A DNA stretch of 22,961 nt, taken from NCBI GenBank assembly GCA_021785095.1, contig JAJYGM010000275.1:1-22961 (forward strand). Reading direction: 5' to 3'. The translations under genes and the position numbers were made by a program. Shown one piece after another: positions 1 to 7,543 of this stretch (position 1 is its first letter; each line of letters begins with the position of its first letter). Source of the DNA: Actinomycetes bacterium (GTDB lineage: Bacteria > Actinomycetota > Acidimicrobiia > Acidimicrobiales > Bog-793). Below the pieces are notes generated by a model, which was not told the DNA's origin, made no database searches, and saw only the letters and a list, made by a program, of their open reading frames with translations.

Positions 1-1
1 G

Positions 2-1099
2 GGCGCTGCGGTCCCCGGCTCTCCGACCGTGGCCGTGAAGGACCTCGTGGACGTGGCCGGTCACGTGACCACCGCGGGCTGCCGCGCCGTGGCCGAGCGC
101 GCTCGTCCTGCAGTGCGTGACGCCTCCTGCATCGAGCGGGTGCGAGCTGGAGGCGGAGTGCTGCTCGGCAAGGTGAATCTGCACGAGCTGGCCTTCGGTA
201 CGTCTGGCGAGAACCCGTGGTACGGCACACCGGAGAACCCGGCCGACCCGGGACGTATCCCGGGGGGGTCGTCCTCGGGCTCCGCCGTTGCGGTCGGCAC
301 CGGCGAGGCGGACGTGGCGATCGGTTCCGACACGGGCGGCTCGGTCCGGATCCCTGCGGCCTGCTGCGGCGTGGTCGGGCTGAAGACGACCTTCGGACGT
401 ATCCCGGTCGAGGGGGTCTGGCCTCTCGCTCCGAGCTACGACACGGTCGGCCCCCTCGCGGCCGATGTCGCCGGCGTGGTGCGAGGTATGGGGCTGCTCG
501 AGCCCGGGTTCTCCGTGCCGGAGTCGGTCGAGCTCCGGGTCGCTCGGGCTCGGCTCGGGCCCGATGTGGAGGTCGATCCCGTGATCGACGCCGCGGTCGA
601 CCACGCCCTCGAGCTCGCCGAGCTGGAGCTCACGGGTGTCGACGTACCCGGGTGGTTCGCGGCCTGGCAGGCGCAACAGGTCCTGCTCGGCCTCGAGGCC
701 GTCGAGACCGACGGATGGCTCGTCGAAGAGAGCGGCGGGGTGGGCATCGCAGAGGGCACTCTCGATCGCTTCCGCCGCTCGGCGGCTGTGAGCAGAGAAG
801 TCGTCGAGAACGCCCAGGCCGTCCGCGACCAGTGGGTACCCGAGGTCGTGGCACTCGTCGAGAGGGTGGGCACCGTCGCGTTGCCGACACTCGCCGTCCG
901 GCCGCCGCACGTCGGTGAGACGGTCACCGGCTTCAACCTCCTCACTGCTCCCGTCAACCTGGTCGGCCTGCCGGCGCTCTCGCTTCCCGTCCCGGCAGCC
1001 GGCCGGCCCCCGGTCGGTCTGCAGCTGGTCGGTCGAGCAGGGAGCGAGGAGCAGCTCATGGCGCTCGCGGCCCGGATCGAAGCCGCCGCCGGACGCTGA
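2..1099 (+). CDS. Amidase signature family hydrolase, 5' truncated
   Basis: This is an amidase signature enzyme, which hydrolyses an amide or transfers ammonia using a Ser-cisSer-Lys triad. The frame is open from base 2, and the residues before the first GTG (29) still fit the family (GSPTVAVKDLVDVAG), so the true start lies left of the window; members are usually about 400-500 residues. The catalytic lysine is in AVKDLVD, the cis-serine in the glycine/serine-rich GGSSSGSA, and the nucleophilic serine in GSDTGGSVRIPAA. The C-terminal part has the usual hydrophobic core (GLPALSLPVP) and ends with a GLQLVGRAGSE-type motif. The substrate cannot be told: this could be a general amidase or an AtzF-like enzyme. 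GatA is less likely because no gatB or gatC is visible. The gene converges on the next one across a hairpin. Confidence 0.88.
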   Translation, partial: GAAVPGSPTVAVKDLVDVAGHVTTAGCRAVAERARPAVRDASCIERVRAGGGVLLGKVNLHELAFGTSGENPWYGTPENPADPGRIPGGSSSGSAVAVGTGEADVAIGSDTGGSVRIPAACCGVVGLKTTFGRIPVEGVWPLAPSYDTVGPLAADVAGVVRGMGLLEPGFSVPESVELRVARARLGPDVEVDPVIDAAVDHALELAELELTGVDVPGWFAAWQAQQVLLGLEAVETDGWLVEESGGVGIAEGTLDRFRRSAAVSREVVENAQAVRDQWVPEVVALVERVGTVALPTLAVRPPHVGETVTGFNLLTAPVNLVGLPALSLPVPAAGRPPVGLQLVGRAGSEEQLMALAARIEAAAGR

Positions 1100-1115
1100 C
1101 CGCCGGGGTGGGGGC

Positions 1116-1153
1116 GAGCACCGGCGGCAGGTGCTCCCGGCGCGCCGGTGCTC
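1116..1153. terminator. Hairpin between convergent genes, with an alternative fold
   Basis: An 11-bp perfect stem pairs GAGCACCGGCG (1116-1126) with CGCCGGTGCTC (1143-1153) around a 16-nt loop. The loop holds a second copy of GGTGCTC (1130-1136) that can pair with 1116-1122 instead, giving a competing 7-bp hairpin. It lies in the 59-bp gap between two convergent stop codons, so a bidirectional terminator is the natural reading. There is no T-run on either side, which is common in high-GC actinobacteria but makes the call less certain. Confidence 0.5.
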
Positions 1154-1158
1154 CCAGT

Positions 1159-1590
1159 TCAGCCGGCGAGCACGACCCCGAGCACGAGCGCGGCGACCGA
1201 AGCAAGGGCTGTGACGGCGCCACCGACGGCGAGACCCACCCTCTTCTTGGCTCTCTGGTGCAGATAGGCGGCGAGCCCCGCCACGAGCACGACGGCGATC
1301 TTCGCCACGAGCACCGCTATCCAGGTGCTCGAAGCGTGCCCGACGTGGTCGGCGAAGACGTTCCAGACGCCCGTGATCAGGAGCACGACGTATGCCGGCC
1401 ACTGGATCCGTCCGAACGCCGACGCGATGGCCTTCGCCGCGCCCCCACCGAGGCCACGCACCGTCGGCAACAGACCGGCAACGGTGAGCTGCCCGCCGAC
1501 CCAGATGGTCGCCGCAAGGACGTGGAGGGTGAGCCGGAGTGCGTCGATCGCGCTCGCGAGCTGCGGACCGGAGGCTGTCACTTCCCGCAC
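1159..1590 (-). CDS. CopD-like four-helix membrane protein
   Basis: This is a 143-residue integral membrane protein with about four hydrophobic segments (roughly residues 17-41, 62-80, 89-110 and 119-142). The first carries LHVLAATIWVGGQL, with His23 followed by W-x-G-G, the pattern seen in CopD/DUF2269-type proteins, where the histidine may bind copper or heme. No copC or other copper gene is adjacent, so the copper role is only family inference. The start is a GTG at 1590, with a loosely placed GGAGAG about 10 nt upstream. It converges with the amidase. Confidence 0.62.
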   Translation of the reverse strand: MREVTASGPQLASAIDALRLTLHVLAATIWVGGQLTVAGLLPTVRGLGGGAAKAIASAFGRIQWPAYVVLLITGVWNVFADHVGHASSTWIAVLVAKIAVVLVAGLAAYLHQRAKKRVGLAVGGAVTALASVAALVLGVVLAG

Positions 1591-1907
1591 CGGCAGCAGT
1601 CTCTCCGGTTCAGCTCCTGAAGTACCAATCCTCAGGGTTGATGGTCCCGACCGGGCTCGGTACGTGAGGACCGATCAGGTACGTGCAGAACCAGAGTTCG
1701 AGGTGCCCGGTATCTCGGCGACGGGAGCGGGCGACCGTCGATCTGACGGCACGGCTCGCAGCCGGCCGCCGAACGCCCACCGCCCGGGCGTTCGGCCACC
1801 GGCCGTTCGAACCGTTCCCACCCGTACCGACTGAGACGTCCGAGGCCACGCGTTCCTTGCACCGGTGGTCGGATGCACCCGAACCTGCGGGATAGCCTCG
1901 AAAAGGG
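1591..1907. other. Intergenic region, 317 bp, upstream of the NAD-salvage gene
   Basis: No supportable gene is seen here. The left part (about 1616-1700) looks less GC-rich than its surroundings and holds GGTACGTG twice, about 30 bp apart. The right end contains the likely promoter of the next gene. I looked for a tRNA or a riboswitch fold and recognised none. Reading frames crossing the region on either strand have no recognisable family motif. Confidence 0.5.
1893..1898 (+). promoter_or_regulatory. Probable -10 element of pncB-pncA
   Basis: TAGCCT fits the actinobacterial TAnnnT -10 hexamer and ends 9 nt before the ATG at 1908. The transcript would have almost no leader. An AAAAGGG run touches the ATG, too close for normal Shine-Dalgarno use. 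The same arrangement recurs before several other first genes in the window. Confidence 0.4.
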
Positions 1908-3950
1908 ATGGCAACGAACGTGTCGACGGCGCTGCTCACCGACCGCTACGAGCTCACGATGCTCGACGCCGCGCTCCGCTCCGGAGTCGCCGAGCGCCGT
2001 GCCGTCTTCGAGGTCTTCGCACGGTCCCTGCCGCCGGGACGGCGCTACGGCGTGTTCGCCGGCACCGGACGCCTCGTGCCGGCGATCGAGGAGTTCCGGT
2101 TCGGTCCCGCCGAGATCGAGTTCCTCGAGTCCGAGGAGATCGTGTCGGAAGAGACGTTGGAGTGGTTGGAGGACTTCCGTTTCTCGGGGATGATCGACGC
2201 GTACCGGGAGGGAGAGTGCTACTTCCCGGGCAGTCCTGTCGTGACCGTCGAGGGCAGCTTCGGCGAGGCGGTGCTCCTCGAGACGCTCGTCCTGTCGGTC
2301 ACGAACTTCGATTCGGCCGTGGCGGCAGCCGCCTCACGCATGGTGGGAGCCGCCGCCGGACGGCCGATCATCGAGATGGGGGCTCGCCGCACGAACGAGC
2401 AGGCGGCGGTGGGAGCGGCAAGGGCGGCCTACCTGGCGGGCTTCGCCTCGACGTCGGAGCTCGAGGCGGGCCGAACCTACGGGATCCCGACGGCCGGGAC
2501 GGCCGCCCACGCATTCGTGCTCGCGCACGACGACGAGCGCGCCGCGTTCGAGGCGCAGCTCGATGCCATGGGGCTCGGCACGACGATCCTCGTCGACACG
2601 TTCGACACCCGGCAGGCGATCGAGACAGCGGTCCGGCTGGCCCGCTCGCGGGGGGCGAAGGGACCGGGCGCGATCAGGCTCGACTCGGGCGATCTCCTGC
2701 AGGAGACGAGGAGCGCCCGCGTGCTCCTCGACGACCTCGGCGCCGCCGAGACCGGGATCGTCGTCACCGGCGACCTCGACGAGTACGCCATCGCAGCGCT
2801 CGCACGGTGCCCGGCCGATGCCTACGGCGTCGGGACGAGGCTCGTGACCGGATCGGGCGCTCCGACCGCCGGCTTCGTCTACAAGTTGGTGGCGGTCGGC
2901 TCGAAAGGTGTGAGTGCCGAGCTCCATCCCGTCGAGAAGCTCTCCCCCTTCAAACACAACCTCGGCGGCCGCAAGCGGGCGTACCGATGGATCGACGAGG
3001 AGGGCAGCGCGCGCGTCGAGCTCATCCTTCCTGCCGGTTCGGAGCCCGACGACGTCGGGATGCCGGCCGGCTGGCAGGCACGTGAGCTGCAACAGCGCCT
3101 CATGACCGACGGTCGCCCGGAGAGGCTGCCGTCTCTCCTCGACGCGCGAGAGCATCACCGCTGGGCCGTGAGAGAGCTCGGACCCGAGGCGTTCGACCTC
3201 CGCCCGGGCGCGCCCCTCATCCCGACTCGGTACGCCGGCGGCAGCTCCTTCGGTGCCGACGGGGTGACGGCCCTCGAGGACGCGCGTCCCGGCCGCCATG
3301 CCAACCGGGACGGCTCGAGCGGGGCGACGGCACTGCTCGTCGTCGATGTTCAGCGCGACTTCTGCGAGGGCGGTTCACTCGCAGTCGACGGGGGCAACGA
3401 GGTCGCCGAACGCATCGCGGAGATGCTGGTGCGTGACCGCGGAACCTACGCCGCCGTCGTCGCGTCGAGGGACTGGCACATCGATCCCGGCCGGCACTTC
3501 GCACCCTTGGGGGAGGCGCCCGACTTCCTCACGACGTGGCCCGTGCACTGCGTGGCGGGGAGCGAGGGGGCAGAGCCGCACCCGTTGCTCAAGACGGCGA
3601 AGTTCGACGCCGTCTTCCACAAGGGCGAGCAGGAGGCTGCCTACTCCGCCTTCGAGGGTCGCGACGAGAACGGCACGCCGCTCTCCAGCTGGCTCTCGGA
3701 TCGCGGCATCGAAAAGCTCGTCGTGTGCGGTCTCACGACGGACTTCTGCGTGCGTGCCACCGTCCTCGACGCTCGCCAGCAGGGCTATGCCGTCCGGGTG
3801 CTGCTGCCGCTCACCGCCGGAGTGGACGCCGGGACGACTGCCGAGGCGATCTCCCTCATGGCCGAGGCGGGCGCCGAGCTCGAAGGGACGGAGCTGGCCG
3901 GCGCCGTCCTGTCAGCGCCACTGCAGGCATCCGGCGACGGCGAGCAGTGA
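1908..3950 (+). CDS. pncB-pncA: Fused nicotinate phosphoribosyltransferase-nicotinamidase
   Basis: One uninterrupted 680-residue chain carries two consecutive enzymes of NAD salvage. Residues 1-430 are a nicotinate phosphoribosyltransferase (PncB: nicotinate + PRPP to nicotinate mononucleotide), with LLTDRYELTM at the N-terminus, EMGARRTNE, IPTAGTAAHAF, IRLDSGDL and a GTRLVTG phosphate-site motif. After a linker of roughly 40 residues, residues 474-670 form a nicotinamidase of the isochorismatase-like family (PncA: nicotinamide to nicotinate). Its catalytic triad is Asp480, Lys572 and Cys614; the spacings of 92 and 42 nearly match the D8/K96/C138 of mycobacterial PncA. Metal ligands are Asp522, His524 and His547. 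All key residues of both halves are present, so both should be active. The domain order is the reverse of the pathway order. The 3' end overlaps the next start by 4 nt. Confidence 0.93.
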   Translation: MATNVSTALLTDRYELTMLDAALRSGVAERRAVFEVFARSLPPGRRYGVFAGTGRLVPAIEEFRFGPAEIEFLESEEIVSEETLEWLEDFRFSGMIDAYREGECYFPGSPVVTVEGSFGEAVLLETLVLSVTNFDSAVAAAASRMVGAAAGRPIIEMGARRTNEQAAVGAARAAYLAGFASTSELEAGRTYGIPTAGTAAHAFVLAHDDERAAFEAQLDAMGLGTTILVDTFDTRQAIETAVRLARSRGAKGPGAIRLDSGDLLQETRSARVLLDDLGAAETGIVVTGDLDEYAIAALARCPADAYGVGTRLVTGSGAPTAGFVYKLVAVGSKGVSAELHPVEKLSPFKHNLGGRKRAYRWIDEEGSARVELILPAGSEPDDVGMPAGWQARELQQRLMTDGRPERLPSLLDAREHHRWAVRELGPEAFDLRPGAPLIPTRYAGGSSFGADGVTALEDARPGRHANRDGSSGATALLVVDVQRDFCEGGSLAVDGGNEVAERIAEMLVRDRGTYAAVVASRDWHIDPGRHFAPLGEAPDFLTTWPVHCVAGSEGAEPHPLLKTAKFDAVFHKGEQEAAYSAFEGRDENGTPLSSWLSDRGIEKLVVCGLTTDFCVRATVLDARQQGYAVRVLLPLTAGVDAGTTAEAISLMAEAGAELEGTELAGAVLSAPLQASGDGEQ

Positions 3951-5176
3951 CCGAACAGCGCCGGGGGCCGCTCGACGGCCTCCTCGTCGCCGACTTCTCA
4001 CGCGTGGTCGCCGGGCCGTACGCCGCCATGTTGCTCGGCGATCTCGGTGCCGATGTGGTGAAGGTCGAGCGGCCGCCCCATGGGGACGACACTCGGGGAT
4101 TCGGTCCGCCCTTCGTGCGGTACGAGGAGAATGGCGAACGTCTCAGCTCGTACTACCTCTCGGTCAACCGCAACAAGCGGGGCGTCGTCTGGGACCTCGG
4201 CAATGCTGACGACCTGCGCAAGGCACGGGCGCTGGCGGAGCGGGCGGACGTGCTGATCGAGAACTTCAAGCCCGGAGGTGCCGACAAGCTCGGCCTCGGG
4301 TACGACGTCTTGTCGGGAGCGAACCCGAGGCTCGTGTACTGCTCCGTCTCTGGTTTCGGGTCGGAAGGGGAGGGGGCGAGACTTCCTGGCTACGACTTCC
4401 TCGTACAGGCCGTCGGCGGGCTCATGTCGATCACCGGCGACGGTGGTGAGCACGCCGAGCCGCGCAAGGTCGGCGTCGCGGTCGTCGACGTGCTGACGGC
4501 GCTCTACGCATCGAGCGCGATCCTGGCCGCGCTCGTCGAGCGGCAGTCGAGCGGTCGCGGGCAACGCGTCGAGGTGGACCTGCTGTCGAGCTCGCTCGCT
4601 TCGTTGATCAACCAGGCGTCCACATACCTGACGACCGGAGAAGTCCCACGGGCGATGGGGAACCGCCACCCGAGCATCGCCCCGTACGAGACGCTCCTTG
4701 CCTCTGACCGCCGCTTCGTCGTCGCCGTCGGCAACGATGGGCAGTTCCGCGCCATGGCCCGAGTGGTGGGGAAGGCGTGGATGGGGGAGGACGAGCGTTT
4801 CGCCCGGAACGCGGCGCGGGTCGAGCACCGTGAGGAGATGCTCGCCGAGCTGGAAGAGGCGTTGCTCGGGCGGACGGCGGCGGAGTGGGTGGAGGAGCTT
4901 CAAGGTGCCGGCGTCCCGTCCGGCGTCGTGAACGACATCGGCGAGGCGTTCGCGCTGGCGGCACGGGTCGGGCTCTCGCCGGTCGTGCTGGCGGACGGGC
5001 AGCCGTGGCCGCCGAGTCGGCCTGATCCTCGGGCGCAGGTGGCGAGCCCGATGCGGTTCAGCCGGACGCCGGCGACCTACCGGCTGCCGCCCCCTCTTCT
5101 CGGCGAGCACTCCGCCGAAGTGGAGTCGGATCTGTCGGATGGCGGAGGGCCCAGTCCGCAGGCACCCGTCCGGTGA
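3947..5176 (+). CDS. Family III CoA-transferase (CaiB/BaiF type)
   Basis: This 409-residue protein matches family III CoA-transferases, which move CoA between carboxylic acids through an aspartyl-CoA intermediate. The N-terminus has the family signature DFSRVVAGPYAAMLLGDLGA and DVVKVERP. IENFKPG follows, and then GYDFLVQAVGGLMSITG, which holds the catalytic aspartate (Asp150). The GTG start overlaps the upstream TGA (GTGA), so translation is probably coupled to pncB-pncA; no good Shine-Dalgarno is seen. The substrate cannot be assigned: formyl-, succinyl- and racemase-type (alpha-methylacyl-CoA) members look alike at this level. Coupling to NAD salvage is unexplained. The last 119 bp overlap the 3' end of the opposing cytochrome gene. 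Confidence 0.88.
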   Translation: MTEQRRGPLDGLLVADFSRVVAGPYAAMLLGDLGADVVKVERPPHGDDTRGFGPPFVRYEENGERLSSYYLSVNRNKRGVVWDLGNADDLRKARALAERADVLIENFKPGGADKLGLGYDVLSGANPRLVYCSVSGFGSEGEGARLPGYDFLVQAVGGLMSITGDGGEHAEPRKVGVAVVDVLTALYASSAILAALVERQSSGRGQRVEVDLLSSSLASLINQASTYLTTGEVPRAMGNRHPSIAPYETLLASDRRFVVAVGNDGQFRAMARVVGKAWMGEDERFARNAARVEHREEMLAELEEALLGRTAAEWVEELQGAGVPSGVVNDIGEAFALAARVGLSPVVLADGQPWPPSRPDPRAQVASPMRFSRTPATYRLPPPLLGEHSAEVESDLSDGGGPSPQAPVR

Positions 5177-5756
5177 ACATCGACCGCAGCTGTACCGGGC
5201 GGGAGACCGCCACGAGGATGTGGCCGATCGTGAGGACGAACAGCACGAGGTAGATCGTGTCGTGAACGAGCGTGGCCCCCCTGGCCCAGTCGTTGGGGAA
5301 CGGCGGCGACCAGCGCATCACGATCCCGCTCAGGAGCATCGCGAGGATGCCGCCGGCGAAGAGGGCGGCGGCGAGCTTCTGGCCGCCGTTGAACTTGCCC
5401 GCTTCGGTGGCGACGCCGACCTTTCGCCGGAAGTAGGCGAAATCGGACTTCGACCACCGGTCCAGGCGCCGGACGTCGGCGACAAGAGCGCCGCGCCGCC
5501 GACCGAGGAGGCCGATCACGATCGGTGCCACGAGCGCCAGACCCGTGATCACGTGGATGTTGACGATGGTCGCGCGGTGGCCGACGCTCAACATCAAGCT
5601 CGGCACGTAGAGGATCGTCCCGGTGACGAGCAGCGAGACGAGCAGGATCCCGGTGGTCCAGTGGACGAGCCGTTCGGTCAGGTCGAAACGCTCGACCCCG
5701 CTCTCGACCTCGACGGCGCGCCCCTGCTCTCCGTCACGAACCTCCCGCGCCAGCAT
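5058..5756 (-). CDS. Di-heme cytochrome b membrane subunit (FdnI-like)
   Basis: This 232-residue membrane protein has four hydrophobic helices and four well-placed histidines (His32 in RLVHW, His68 in NIHV, His165 in LVHD, His179 in IGHI), as expected for two b hemes. KFNGGQKL, before the third helix, is typical of formate-dehydrogenase gamma (FdnI-like) cytochromes. It probably passes electrons between the quinone pool and the molybdopterin protein encoded just upstream. The ATG at 5756 overlaps that gene's stop (TGATG); an in-frame GTG at 5759 (GTGA overlap) is an equally possible start. Either way the two genes are translationally coupled. The hydrophilic C-terminal tail of about 35 residues lies antisense to the end of the CoA-transferase gene. 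Confidence 0.85.
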   Translation of the reverse strand: MLAREVRDGEQGRAVEVESGVERFDLTERLVHWTTGILLVSLLVTGTILYVPSLMLSVGHRATIVNIHVITGLALVAPIVIGLLGRRRGALVADVRRLDRWSKSDFAYFRRKVGVATEAGKFNGGQKLAAALFAGGILAMLLSGIVMRWSPPFPNDWARGATLVHDTIYLVLFVLTIGHILVAVSRPVQLRSMFTGRVPADWALRHPTDPTPLRRSARREEGAAAGRSPASG

Positions 5757-6457
5757 CACCCGCCGATCCACGCATTGACCGGGTAGCCACCGTTCTCCCA
5801 ATAGCCGGGGACGATGCGGTCCGTCACCTCGATGCGGTCGAGCCACTTGATCGACTTGTACCCGTACATCGGCGCCACGTAGAGGCGAACCGGGCCGCCG
5901 TGGTCGGGCGTGACGTCGTCTCCGATCATGCGATCGGCCACGAGGACGTTCGGAAGCCGCGCCTGCGACAGCGTGAGGCTCTCGGTGTACTCGCCGTCGC
6001 CGGAGAAGAAACGCAGCGCCGTCGCCCCCTTCCGCACGCCGGCCGCGTCGAGGACGGCGGAGAGCCGGACACCCTCCCAGCGCACGTCGGGTACCCGCCA
6101 CCCGGTGACGCACTGGAAGTAGTGCACGAGCTTCGTGCGCGGCAGGCGGATGCGGAGGTCGTCGAGGCCGAGGGAGAGCGGCCTCTCCACCATGCCGTCG
6201 ACAACCAGCCGGTAGCTCGCAGCGTCGACGGTGGGGATCGTCCCCGTCACCGTGTAGATGCGGAAGTTGTCCGCGCCCGGTAGGAGTGCACCGAGACCGC
6301 CGAGCGAGCTCGAGACCTTGGTGAGCACACCGCCGACGGCACCGTCCACCTGTGCGCCGACGGCGATGCCGGCGACGCCGACACCGAGGAGACCGAGCAC
6401 GGTTCTGCGTCCGACGTGGGTGACCCGGTTGGGATCTGCCGTGGTCGGCACTCTCAC
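5756..6457 (-). CDS. MsrP/YedY-like molybdopterin oxidoreductase
   Basis: This is a sulfite-oxidase-fold molybdenum enzyme of about 233 residues. The N-terminus has a twin arginine (GRRTVLGLL, residues 16-24) before a hydrophobic stretch, consistent with Tat export or anchoring. HYFQCVTGW holds the molybdenum-ligand cysteine (Cys116, counted from 6457), and VRLYVAPMYGYKSIKWLDRI is the conserved C-terminal core. E. coli MsrP repairs oxidised methionine with the heme protein MsrQ; here the partner is an FdnI-like cytochrome, so the substrate may differ. Of two in-frame GTG starts, 6457 overlaps the AGGAG ribosome site, while 6451 sits 5 nt after it and is probably the true start, giving 231 residues. 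Confidence 0.87.
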   Translation of the reverse strand: MRVPTTADPNRVTHVGRRTVLGLLGVGVAGIAVGAQVDGAVGGVLTKVSSSLGGLGALLPGADNFRIYTVTGTIPTVDAASYRLVVDGMVERPLSLGLDDLRIRLPRTKLVHYFQCVTGWRVPDVRWEGVRLSAVLDAAGVRKGATALRFFSGDGEYTESLTLSQARLPNVLVADRMIGDDVTPDHGGPVRLYVAPMYGYKSIKWLDRIEVTDRIVPGYWENGGYPVNAWIGG

Positions 6458-6570
6458 TCCTCTCGATGTGGTCGACCGGCGCTCTGTTGAAGAGCAGGTG
6501 CCCTCCTAAGAGAAGGTACGGGACAACGACGCTCCGGGATGTTCCTAGCCGCACGATCGGGCCGGGCCGT

Positions 6571-6576
6571 TACGGT
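6571..6576 (+). promoter_or_regulatory. Probable -10 element of the aldo/keto reductase gene
   Basis: TACGGT ends 7 nt before the ATG at 6584. No Shine-Dalgarno precedes this ATG, so a leaderless transcript is likely. The element lies in the 126-bp divergent region shared with the molybdopterin gene. That region also holds a strong but unattached TTAGGAGGG on the minus strand about 45-50 nt before the molybdopterin start. Confidence 0.42.
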
Positions 6577-6583
6577 GCCCTCC

Positions 6584-7522
6584 ATGCGCTATCGACAGCT
6601 CGGGAAATCCGGTCTCACCGTATCGATCATCGGCCTCGGAGCGAACAACTTCGGATGGCGCCTCGACCTCGAGCGGTCGAGACCGGTCATCAGAGCTGCC
6701 GTGGACGCGGGCATCACGTTCATCGACACCTCTGACAGCTACGACCGCGGGAACTCCGAGACGATCATCGGCGAAGTGCTCAAGGACCGGCGCGACGAGG
6801 TCGTCATCGCAACGAAGTTCGGCTCCGACATGGGTGGCACGAACGGGCCTGACTGGGGGACGCGGGCGTCACGGCGCTACATCGTGAAGGCCGTGGAGGC
6901 GTCCCTCCGGCGGCTGCAGACGGACTGGATCGACCTCTACCAACTGCACCGTCCCGACGGGGCGACTCCGCTCGAAGAGACGCTGTCGGCTCTCGACGAC
7001 CTCGTGCACCAGGGCAAGATCCGCTATGCCGGCTCCTCCAACCTGGCGGCGTGGCAGGTCGTCGAGAGCGCGTGGGTCTCCGAGACCCGCGGGATCACGG
7101 CCTTCGTGTCCGCTCAGAACCACTACTCCCTGCTCGAGCGCACGCCCGAGCTCGACCTCGTGCCGGCATGCCTCGCTCACGGTGTCTCGGTCATCCCCTT
7201 CTACCCGCTGGCGAACGGGCTGCTCACGGGCAAGTGGCGACGGGGCGAGGAAGCGCCGGAGGGCTCCCGCCTGTCCGGGCGCAACGCCCCGAGCGATGCG
7301 ACGTTCGACGTCATCGAGGGGTTGGCGGCGATCGCGGACAAGGCCGGTGTGTCGACGGCGGAGCTCGCCCTCGCCGGCCTGGCGGCGCAGCCGGCAGTGG
7401 GGAGTGTGATCGCAGGAGCGACCTCCGCCGAGCAGGCGCGAGCCAACGCCTCGGCCGGCGACGTGAACCTGGCGCCGGAGATCCTCGCCGAGATCGATCA
7501 GGTGGCGGTGGCGCTGCGCTAG
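6584..7522 (+). CDS. Aldo/keto reductase
   Basis: This 312-residue NAD(P)H-dependent oxidoreductase is a (beta/alpha)8 barrel with the full catalytic tetrad at typical positions: Asp48 (FIDTSDSY), Tyr53, Lys78 (ATKFG) and His122 (YQLHRPD). The N-terminal MRYRQLGKSGLTVS and the C-terminal GSVIAGATS cofactor-loop motif match aldo/keto reductases of the YghZ/potassium-channel-beta type. The ATG at 6584 is chosen over an upstream in-frame ATG (6539) because homology begins at MRYRQLG and a -10 hexamer sits just before it. The substrate is unknown. It is monocistronic and converges on the FAD dehydrogenase gene with 21 bp between stops. Confidence 0.92.
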   Translation: MRYRQLGKSGLTVSIIGLGANNFGWRLDLERSRPVIRAAVDAGITFIDTSDSYDRGNSETIIGEVLKDRRDEVVIATKFGSDMGGTNGPDWGTRASRRYIVKAVEASLRRLQTDWIDLYQLHRPDGATPLEETLSALDDLVHQGKIRYAGSSNLAAWQVVESAWVSETRGITAFVSAQNHYSLLERTPELDLVPACLAHGVSVIPFYPLANGLLTGKWRRGEEAPEGSRLSGRNAPSDATFDVIEGLAAIADKAGVSTAELALAGLAAQPAVGSVIAGATSAEQARANASAGDVNLAPEILAEIDQVAVALR

Positions 7523-7543
7523 ACGTGGGCGGAAGCGGCTTGG

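Noticed and set aside
1591..1907. NAD-type riboswitch or tRNA upstream of pncB-pncA
   Set aside because: No conserved core, T-loop or cloverleaf could be recognised, and the -10 so close to the ATG leaves no room for a leader.
1610..1939. Possible small minus-strand gene (109 codons)
   Set aside because: It starts inside pncB with no ribosome site and matches no family; only its last part is odd enough to mention as a finding.
2334..3299. Long open frame antisense to pncB
   Set aside because: High-GC DNA gives long antisense frames. The plus-strand frame carries all the catalytic motifs, while this one has none and an arginine-rich, random-looking composition.
3998..5110. 370-codon open frame antisense to the CoA-transferase
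   Set aside because: It is a shadow of a clearly recognised gene with intact family motifs; no motif or start signal is seen on the minus strand.
6539..6583. Earlier ATG for the aldo/keto reductase
   Set aside because: It would add 15 residues unlike the family and would place the promoter inside the coding region.
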